This document shows, in pieces, positions 19,629 to 25,026 of a stretch of 25,026 nt of DNA (the first letter of the stretch is position 1; each line of letters begins with the position of its first letter). Made by a program: the position numbers and the translations under genes. The stretch spans positions 852 through 25,877 of the IMG/VR virus record IMGVR_UViG_3300037847_005585, one strand, 5' to 3'. The notes below the pieces were generated by a model. The model did no database searches, was not told the origin of the DNA, and saw nothing but the letters and a program-made list of their open reading frames with translations. The stretch is from a virus.

Positions 19629-20083
19629 TGGCGTTTAGCAGCCTCACCCTTACTAGAAACAATATAGATGCCTTGGAAGAACTTACTTTCAAGGGTGTAA
19701 ACGTTACTAGTGGAACTACGACTTTAAACTTATCAGAGAAAGACAACTTAATATTGGGTAAGGCTATTAAGATGTTAAAAACAGATATTTTAGAAAATTT
19801 AAGAGAATATATAAATGATTCAACATACGCTACAGAAACAGCTTTATTAGATGCGATATATGCTGCTGATTCAGAAGAGTTGTTGATTGATCTGCTATCA
19901 TATAAGTTTTTAGAATTATGGTTTGCACAAGATGCAACTCATCAAGACAGTTATTCTTTTGCTAAGGCAAGCAAGTATTATCAGTTTTATAATCAATATT
20001 TAACAGCCAATTTAAGAAGATTGAGTGGACTTCTGTCAAAACCAAAAACAACTCCTAGAGTTAGATTTATGAGTGTATATTAA
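19628..20083 (+). CDS. Head-tail connector (gp6/gp15-like adaptor)
   Basis: 151 aa, mostly helical, with a beta start (MAFSSLTLTRNNIDALEELT), a strand VNVTSGTTTLNLSEKDN, and helices (LILGKAIKMLKTDILENLRE, LLIDLLSYKFLELWFAQDAT). Length and place after the coat protein fit a head completion or adaptor ring protein such as HK97 gp6 or SPP1 gp15. It shares TAATG with the gene before and ATTAATG with the gene after. The family is inferred from position and fold pattern. Confidence 0.6.
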   Translation: MAFSSLTLTRNNIDALEELTFKGVNVTSGTTTLNLSEKDNLILGKAIKMLKTDILENLREYINDSTYATETALLDAIYAADSEELLIDLLSYKFLELWFAQDATHQDSYSFAKASKYYQFYNQYLTANLRRLSGLLSKPKTTPRVRFMSVY

Positions 20084-20610
20084 TGAAAATTACAGAAGCC
20101 ATAAAAAAGGATTTAGAAACACTTCTCAAATCTCAAAAGTTTGAACAAGAGGTGACAGATCCATCTGCTGATGAGTTAAAGAAGAAGATAAAAAGTCAAT
20201 CTTTGAAAGGCTTTGATGCGTTTGGGGATAGGTTTCAAAGATTACAAAGCGATGATTACAAGAAGTCTAGAAGAAAATATAGTCTTCCTGCAAAATCAGA
20301 TCTTCATTATAAAAGTAGAGGTGGTGGAGGAAAAAGCAAGGGCGCTTTTAGTGAAGGTGTTTTTGATTATGATGTCTTTGGTAACGAGGCTCATTTTAAT
20401 TTTTCTGCAGAAACCAAGATGAAAAGATATATGGATGCTCATCAAAAGGGTCGTGCCATAGATGGAAGACAGATGCCTGTTAGGGAATGGTTTCCAGATA
20501 GCAAAATACAAGAAGATGGCGGAACCACAGCTAAAAAAATAAAACGAGAAGTTCAAAGTAGATTAACAAGAGTATTAAACAGCGATAGATTAATTGTAGT
20601 AAATGGATAG
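20083..20610 (+). CDS. Neck or minor head-tail protein (HK97 gp10-like)
   Basis: 175 aa, basic. The pattern KGFDAFGDRFQRLQSDDY, KSDLHYKSRGGGG, HFNFSAETKMKRYMDAHQKG and VREWFP resembles neck or tail-completion proteins of the HK97 gp10 or phage virion morphogenesis type, with the HQ-G and PxR-x-W-FP motifs near the end. A Gly-rich linker lies around residue 76. It overlaps the next gene by 8 bases. Function by position and motif. Confidence 0.65.
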   Translation: MKITEAIKKDLETLLKSQKFEQEVTDPSADELKKKIKSQSLKGFDAFGDRFQRLQSDDYKKSRRKYSLPAKSDLHYKSRGGGGKSKGAFSEGVFDYDVFGNEAHFNFSAETKMKRYMDAHQKGRAIDGRQMPVREWFPDSKIQEDGGTTAKKIKREVQSRLTRVLNSDRLIVVNG

Positions 20611-21061
20611 AAATGCTATACTCACTTCATTGACGACTTCATACTCTAGCTATTCTAGTTCTGATTCTAGATCGACTATAGAAAAGGTATTGAAATTTAG
20701 TGGGGGAAATATAGATATTAGAAAAAGAGCCGATATTAAAAGAGAAGTTGTCATATTTAGACTTCTTAGTGGTTCGGCTGTTGATAGAGTAGAGGATGAA
20801 AAACCTTTAGATTTAGTGCAGCTCTTTGAAACTAATGTGTATGTTGAGCAGGCTGATACTCACAGTGGAAGTGAGGTGGCCTATGATAGAATGCTTGAAC
20901 TTACAGATCAATTAATTGACTGGGCTAATGCTACGTCAGGAAACTCAATAAATTCAGATGTAGAAACCCTATCAACAACTGGCGTAGATACCATAGATGA
21001 AGAAGATGGGTATCTGTCAACGAATGTAAACTTTGAATGTATAATTAAAATAAGACAATAA
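20603..21061 (+). CDS. Tail terminator or completion protein
   Basis: 152 aa, Ser-rich N-terminus (MDRNAILTSLTTSYSSYSSS), an alpha-beta middle (DIRKRADIKREVVIFRLLSG), and an acidic C-terminus with VNFECIIKIRQ, the final strand typical of tail terminator proteins. The position between neck and tail-tube genes and the size fit the tail terminator that stops tube growth and joins the head. The overlap with the previous gene is 8 bases. No direct motif proof. Confidence 0.55.
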   Translation: MDRNAILTSLTTSYSSYSSSDSRSTIEKVLKFSGGNIDIRKRADIKREVVIFRLLSGSAVDRVEDEKPLDLVQLFETNVYVEQADTHSGSEVAYDRMLELTDQLIDWANATSGNSINSDVETLSTTGVDTIDEEDGYLSTNVNFECIIKIRQ

Positions 21062-21065
21062 AATA

Positions 21066-21506
21066 ATGGCAAAACTAATATTTACTCATGCTGAAATACT
21101 TGACTCTGCAGGTAGCGCTGTGGGCGGAGGTACTTTCATAAGAAATATAACAGTAGAGGGTGTTGAGATAACTCATACTCCAGCTACGGTAGCAGTAGAA
21201 AATAACAGAGAAATAAACGAATCTTTTACAGGTCGTATTGTTATTAGAACTACAGATACAAACTTTAAACAGGTTGCAGGATCTGGCGTTGAAACAGCTA
21301 TACTGGATAGTGATCATGTATCCCCAGATGGAGTGCTTCCAACAGAAGCTAAATTAAAACTTCATGGAGCGACAGGTTCGCATAGCATAACAACACCTGT
21401 TGTATATATTATGGGTCACGAAGATTTTGCGAATGGCAGAAGAGAAACTGTGTTGTATGCTCAAGCTGCTGAAATTTCTAACTTGAATTCTTTGGTTGTA
21501 TCTTAA
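21066..21506 (+). CDS. Tail-tube-like protein, first paralogue
   Basis: 146 aa, all-beta: KLIFTHAEILDSAGSAVGGG, TFIRNITVEGVEITHTPATV, ENNREINESFTGRIVIRTTD and a closing FANGRRETVLYAQAAE. It is related to the next gene (shared NITVEG, T-P-x-T-V, NREx-x-ESFTGR-V-I-R-T, F-x-NGR-x-ETV-x-x-AQ), so both are from one duplication. A tail tube protein or tube-associated protein is the likely role from position. One or both paralogues could form the tube. Confidence 0.6.
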   Translation: MAKLIFTHAEILDSAGSAVGGGTFIRNITVEGVEITHTPATVAVENNREINESFTGRIVIRTTDTNFKQVAGSGVETAILDSDHVSPDGVLPTEAKLKLHGATGSHSITTPVVYIMGHEDFANGRRETVLYAQAAEISNLNSLVVS

Positions 21507-21525
21507 TATATAAGGAGTATACATT

Positions 21526-22011
21526 ATGTCTAGATTACTATTTAAAAAAGCTAAAATATTTGATAGAACAGGGAATACTGAAACAGAGAAAGGAACGATT
21601 GACAATATAACTGTAGAGGGCATAGAAGTGGGAATGACTCCAGATACAGTTATGATTGAGAATGATCGTGAATTGTTTGAGTCTTTTACTGGTCGAGTAG
21701 TTATTAGGACCCTTGAAACCAATTTTGATGGAACAAGCGATCCAATATTGGCCGCAGGTACTTCCAACAATACTGGTGCTGATTATATTGGTATAGGTGG
21801 AGAACAGCCAAAAGAAGGGTTCATAAAACTTTTCGGAAAGGGCGTAGACGTTACACTAGGAGGTAACGATCTAACATCTGGGTTACCTCTTTTGACATTT
21901 ATACAAGGATTTAGATCATTTGAAAACGGAAGACTTGAAACTGTAATAGTAGCACAACTTCAAGATGTAGACAGTAGAAAGGTATTGTTCTCTGAAGCTG
22001 GAACTGCTTAA
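21526..22011 (+). CDS. Tail-tube-like protein, second paralogue
   Basis: 161 aa, all-beta, clearly homologous to the gene before: KGTIDNITVEGIEVGMTPDT, ENDRELFESFTGRVVIRTLE, and FENGRLETVIVAQLQDVD. It has an extra loop (SNNTGADYIGIGGEQPKEGF) that the first copy lacks. AAGGAG precedes the start by 9 bases. It probably is a second tube or tube-like subunit, and whether both are in the virion is not visible from sequence. Confidence 0.6.
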   Translation: MSRLLFKKAKIFDRTGNTETEKGTIDNITVEGIEVGMTPDTVMIENDRELFESFTGRVVIRTLETNFDGTSDPILAAGTSNNTGADYIGIGGEQPKEGFIKLFGKGVDVTLGGNDLTSGLPLLTFIQGFRSFENGRLETVIVAQLQDVDSRKVLFSEAGTA

Positions 22012-22030
22012 TAAATAGGAGTAAATACTA

Positions 22031-22987
22031 ATGTCCACACAACTAACTAAGTTAGCCTTAATAAACAACTCTGTTGATGGAGGTGGGGCGTTTAACGCTT
22101 TAACTGAAACAAAAACATTTTCTGTTGTTCAAGAGGGTGCGGCTGAGGCTTCAAGACAGGTTTTAAGCATAGAGCCAAATGTTCAGGTAATAGAAAACAA
22201 CAGAGAAATAATCACAAGCAAAGTTTACAACATTACAGCTACAGGATTATACAGCACAGCAGCCAGAAGTCAATTGAATACTTGGGCTACAAATCAAACA
22301 AGCCTTGTCTTTTCTGGTATGGGCCTAGATGGCAGCATACTTCAAGCAGAAGGAACCCTACAGATTGTAAGTCAATTTGAGGATAATGCTTCATTTAGAT
22401 TTACTAGTCCTAGAGAGGCTGTGGGTGGATATAGTTCTGCTACAGGCAAGCATACTTCAGATATGGCATATTCTCAAAATGGATTGTGTCTATTCAAATG
22501 GGGTACAGGCAACACTAATGATGCTGCTGGATATGAATTTGGAGGATCTTCAAGCAATATAGATGCTTTAACGTTATTTGACACTAGCAATGATTCGCAA
22601 AGAATAAAAACTACTGGAGCCATAACATTCGAGAGATTAATTCACTTTCCATTTCCGCTAACAAAGCTAACTGCCTTTGTTAATGTTTTTGAAGATGCTT
22701 CAGCATCAAACACACATTTAAGCATAAAAGCATATAACAGTAGTAATGCCGAGTTAGCTGGTTCAGCCGATGATTCAGGTTTTGACACACGAGTCGGAAC
22801 TGCGACAGGACTAGATTCTACTGGAATCAAGCTTTACTCAAGAGTATTACCAGCAAATACTGAATACATAGAAATAGTTTATACTGTGGGCGGTGCAGAT
22901 GACTTTAAAATAAAACAACCAACTCTTCAAATAATACAAGGAACAGCGACAACTGCTGATTACAATTTTGTAGAGTTCAACACATAA
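22031..22987 (+). CDS. Tail protein, third paralogue with C-terminal extension
   Basis: 318 aa. Residues about 1-140 carry a remote version of the same pattern (SIEPNVQVIENNREIITSKV, YNITATGLYS, EDNASFRFTSP), followed by about 170 residues of a beta-sandwich-like extension (LTKLTAFVNVFEDASASNTH, VLPANTEYIEIVYTVGGADD) rich in Ser and Thr. The extension resembles adhesion or decoration domains. It would be a tail tube variant or a tail protein exposing a surface domain. The N-terminal relation to the two preceding genes is suggested but weak. Confidence 0.5.
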   Translation: MSTQLTKLALINNSVDGGGAFNALTETKTFSVVQEGAAEASRQVLSIEPNVQVIENNREIITSKVYNITATGLYSTAARSQLNTWATNQTSLVFSGMGLDGSILQAEGTLQIVSQFEDNASFRFTSPREAVGGYSSATGKHTSDMAYSQNGLCLFKWGTGNTNDAAGYEFGGSSSNIDALTLFDTSNDSQRIKTTGAITFERLIHFPFPLTKLTAFVNVFEDASASNTHLSIKAYNSSNAELAGSADDSGFDTRVGTATGLDSTGIKLYSRVLPANTEYIEIVYTVGGADDFKIKQPTLQIIQGTATTADYNFVEFNT

Positions 22988-23010
22988 CCCTAAAATAAAG
23001 CGAGCAATTT

Positions 23011-23412
23011 ATGGGAAGAATAACAAAAGTAACTGGAGAATTCATGGGGGTTCGGTTTGAGGTCAAGCCGACCCCTATTCGTTTTGACAAGGTAATGGAT
23101 GAAAGGAGGGATCTGTTACTTGGATGGTATAAAAAAAATCATCCTACTCTACACGAAAAAATAGAGTCTGATGATTATGATGTACAAGATTATACCTTAG
23201 AGGAATTAAATGCTATAAACGCATGGAGATTAGACAAAAAGTTTCGTGCAAAGTATTGTAAGTATACTGCAGAAAAATGCATTAAACTAGACAAAGAGTT
23301 GGAGGACAGCACTTGGGAATCTGATGACTTAGAATTAGGCACGCTTGAGGAAGCGTGGGATTTTTTTACAAACAGGCGACAAGTACCTTCCAATGGAGTC
23401 GGTCTACTTTAG
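23011..23412 (+). CDS. Tail assembly chaperone, G-like
   Basis: 133 aa. Acidic helical protein (LGWYKKNHPTLHEKIESDDY, LEELNAINAWRLDKKFRAKY) placed just before the tape measure, as for lambda gpG. It ends 45 bases after a T-TTT-TTT slippery site (23361-23367). It binds the tape measure during tail assembly and is absent from finished tails in homologous systems. The short form is this 133 aa; a -1 shift gives a longer one (see 23367-23603). Confidence 0.75.
   Translation: MGRITKVTGEFMGVRFEVKPTPIRFDKVMDERRDLLLGWYKKNHPTLHEKIESDDYDVQDYTLEELNAINAWRLDKKFRAKYCKYTAEKCIKLDKELEDSTWESDDLELGTLEEAWDFFTNRRQVPSNGVGLL
23361..23367 (+). other. Slippery heptamer T TTT TTT for -1 frameshift
   Basis: Within the chaperone gene the frame reads GAT TTT TTT ACA, so the heptamer fits X-XXY-YYZ with the two TTT codons in the reading frame. 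The -1 frame downstream is open to 23603. Both tRNAs would re-pair perfectly on TTT. The location near the end of the G-like gene is where lambda-like phages carry this signal. Confidence 0.75.
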
Positions 23413-23603
23413 AGTCATTAGACTTGCTCGCACCTAATGACTTAGTGGTCGAGGTTGGCGGATCGTACAGTTATTACTGTTACGTTCTCGCTGACTTTGA
23501 TCCATTGCGAGCAAAGGAATTTGAAGCCAAGTGTTCGATTGAAGAGGTTACTAAAGCCATAATGGCTAGAGCAGCCTATCATATGCCAAAAGATAAACAT
23601 TAA
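23367..23603 (+). CDS. Frameshift extension (T-like part) of tail assembly chaperone
   Basis: The -1 frame after the slippery site continues 78 codons (YKQATSTFQWSRSTLESLDL to ...AAYHMPKDKH), giving a fusion of about 197 aa. The frame is open well past the G-like stop (58-base overlap from the ATG at 23355). The frame position, the tape-measure gene right after it, and an aromatic and acidic middle (GGSYSYYCYVLADFD) match the GT fusions of siphoviruses. It could also start at the ATG at 23355, but the frameshift is the better explanation. Confidence 0.7.
   Translation, partial: YKQATSTFQWSRSTLESLDLLAPNDLVVEVGGSYSYYCYVLADFDPLRAKEFEAKCSIEEVTKAIMARAAYHMPKDKH
23413..23442 (+). other. Perfect 9-base-pair hairpin downstream of the frameshift site
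   Basis: AGTCATTAG (23413-23421) pairs exactly with CTAATGACT (23434-23442), 12-base loop, directly after the G-like stop. It lies 45 bases past the slippery heptamer, farther than usual for a frameshift stimulator (5-9 bases), and it is inside the T-like frame. It may slow ribosomes or act on mRNA stability. Confidence 0.55.
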
Positions 23604-23608
23604 TAACT

Positions 23609-25026
23609 ATGCCTACTTTAGTATACAAACTAAAATTTGAAATAGATAAATCCAGCATAAAGGGTTTAGATAAAATAGTATCTAAAGATTTAGCGGCAAA
23701 TCTCAAGCAAAGCACATCTCAAGTTAAAAAACTAGGTGAAGCAACCACCAGAACCTCGTCTACTTCTAAAAAATTCAGACAAGAAGTACAAGATGTTACT
23801 AGAGCGCAAGATGAACTTATTGCGAAAACTGGCAACACAATACAGAAACTGAAGGCAGCATCTGATCAGTTTGGTTTATCTAGTAGACAGGCATCTAAGC
23901 AAAGAAGAGAATTACAATCTTTAGCTGACCAGACAAAACAAGTTAATGATAGATTTACTCATCAAATAAGCAGATATAAATTAACTTCTGATGAGTTGAT
24001 TCATCTAAACAAAAGACAAGAAGCTAATTCTAAATTATCTGAAAGGCAACAAACAGCAATCAAGCAAAATGCTCAGGCTTTAGCTTTAGAAAAACAAAAG
24101 CTAAAAGAGTTAAATCAAGCAAGAAAAGAAGCGGCCACTTTATTAGATAAACAAAACAGAGAGACTCTTGAACAATCTCAGGCTTTAAATCAAGCTGTAA
24201 GATCTGCAAATAAATTTGCTGAATCGCAAGACAAATTAAACAGAGAGTTTAAAGAAAGCATAAACAATCTGGGTGCTAATAACAGGGTTACTGCACAAAA
24301 AAATATTGAGTCCAAGAAGAGTATAGCAACTATAAATCAAGAGATAAACTCTGTTAGACAATTAATAAATACTGGCAATCTCAATGACTCTCAAAAAGAA
24401 AAGGCTCAGATTACCCTTAACAGGCTTACTGCCACAAGAGAAAGGGCCATAGATAATGTAAGGAGATATAGACAAGCCCTAAAAACTAGTGCTTCGGCAA
24501 CGGCAACAGCAACCATGGCCGATCAAAGAAGGGCATCACAAATGGGCAGGACAAACAAAGCCATGTCTATTGGAAACCAATTAGCGTTTTCTTTTGGTGA
24601 TCTTATAAATGATGCTGCTCAGTTTAATTTTGGTTTTGCTACTGGTATGAGGGCGATAGGAAACAACATTGGGTTTACTGCTGAAATGTTCATGTTGCTC
24701 AATATGCAAGCCAAGCTAAATGGCACAACTTTAGGAACGCTTGTAAAATCAGCGCTAACACCATTGACAATCGGATTGCTTGGTTTAAATACTGCGATAA
24801 GTTTAGTTACTGTTATCTCTCAGAGATTAGAGGCTGCTGCTAAGAAAACATCAATAGGACTTGATGAGTTTTTAACGGCTGTAAAAAATTTAAAACAAGA
24901 GGCTGAGGGTTTTTCATTTTTAGATGAAAATGAACTTAGAGCCAATATAGAAATACTGCAGGCTTTTGAGCCTTTATTCGATGAAATAATTCAAAAAGAA
25001 AAGGAATTAATTGAATCAGCAGATCC
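23609..25026 (+). CDS. Tape-measure protein, N-terminal part (3' partial)
   Basis: At least 472 aa, open to the right edge. Begins MPTLVYKLKFEIDKSSIKGL, then about 300 residues of helical, Lys/Gln/Glu-rich coiled coil (KQRRELQSLADQTKQVNDRF, LEKQKLKELNQARKEAATLL). Hydrophobic segments follow (FGFATGMRAIGNNIGFTAEM, then ALTPLTIGLLGLNTAISLV). This is the layout of tail tape-measure proteins, which set tail length and may form a membrane channel at DNA delivery. The position after the chaperone frameshift pair makes the call secure. Confidence 0.88.
   Translation, partial: MPTLVYKLKFEIDKSSIKGLDKIVSKDLAANLKQSTSQVKKLGEATTRTSSTSKKFRQEVQDVTRAQDELIAKTGNTIQKLKAASDQFGLSSRQASKQRRELQSLADQTKQVNDRFTHQISRYKLTSDELIHLNKRQEANSKLSERQQTAIKQNAQALALEKQKLKELNQARKEAATLLDKQNRETLEQSQALNQAVRSANKFAESQDKLNREFKESINNLGANNRVTAQKNIESKKSIATINQEINSVRQLINTGNLNDSQKEKAQITLNRLTATRERAIDNVRRYRQALKTSASATATATMADQRRASQMGRTNKAMSIGNQLAFSFGDLINDAAQFNFGFATGMRAIGNNIGFTAEMFMLLNMQAKLNGTTLGTLVKSALTPLTIGLLGLNTAISLVTVISQRLEAAAKKTSIGLDEFLTAVKNLKQEAEGFSFLDENELRANIEILQAFEPLFDEIIQKEKELIESAD

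Noticed and set aside
21075-21770. Minus-strand frames opposite the tail-tube genes
   Set aside because: They mirror the strongly supported plus-strand genes and lack ribosome binding sites and family resemblance.
1-25026. tRNA genes, CRISPR arrays, insertion sequences or an integrase
   Set aside because: No T-loop (GGTTCGAATCC-like) cloverleaf, no regular spaced repeats, no IS ends or active recombinase were seen by eye. The only recombinase-like gene (13026-13370) lacks catalytic residues.

Overview
The window is part of a tailed double-stranded DNA phage genome, cut at both ends inside genes. The left edge falls in a tail fibre gene and the right edge in the tape-measure gene. A tape-measure gene, a tail-assembly chaperone pair with a frameshift site and tail-tube-like proteins, with no sheath or baseplate gene seen, point to a siphovirus-type (long, non-contractile) tail. 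The DNA is AT-rich. Several small proteins resemble families I know from marine phages, so a marine bacterial host with an AT-rich genome seems likely. The host itself cannot be named from this sequence.

Layout: (1) Positions 1-1274, plus strand: the end of a tail fibre with a self-cleaving S74 chaperone domain, then four very small genes, two of which overlap by 44 bases. (2) Positions 1271-6295, minus strand: read in transcription order, a small accessory protein, a RecE-like exonuclease, an ERF annealing protein, a PD-(D/E)XK-like nuclease, a winged-helix protein, a DnaB-type helicase, a small unknown protein, a gap with a terminator and a promoter-like site, an M15 peptidase (endolysin), a DnaA domain IV-like protein and a small membrane protein. 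This is the replication and recombination module with lysis genes at its end. (3) Positions 6296-8442, plus strand: a divergent promoter region, a replication protein O-like winged helix, a likely origin with a perfect DnaA box, a chain of small translationally coupled genes and a strong terminator. (4) Positions 8443-10865: two repeat-rich gaps flanking a strikingly AT-rich block of five genes (small membrane protein, zinc ribbon, a glycosylase-like protein, two unknowns). (5) Positions 10866-14152, plus strand: packaging genes with a small terminase candidate, a PD-(D/E)XK protein, a Cys-rich mini-protein, and a large terminase split into separate ATPase and nuclease genes with a resolvase-like gene between them. 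(6) Positions 14149-15802: a DUF5872-like gene on the minus strand and several small plus-strand genes, including holin candidates. (7) Positions 15799-25026: portal, scaffold, P22-type coat protein, a terminator, a holin-like gene, head-tail connectors, three related tail-tube-like genes, the frameshifted tail chaperones and the tape measure.

Together these genes outline recombination-dependent replication (exonuclease plus annealing protein, helicase, DnaA-like and O-like DNA-binding proteins), headful or cos packaging, HK97-fold head assembly and tail assembly. The most unusual item is the split large terminase with an inserted degenerate serine-recombinase-like domain. Also notable are a phage DnaA-like protein together with DnaA boxes, and paired promoter-like repeats upstream of the AT-rich island.
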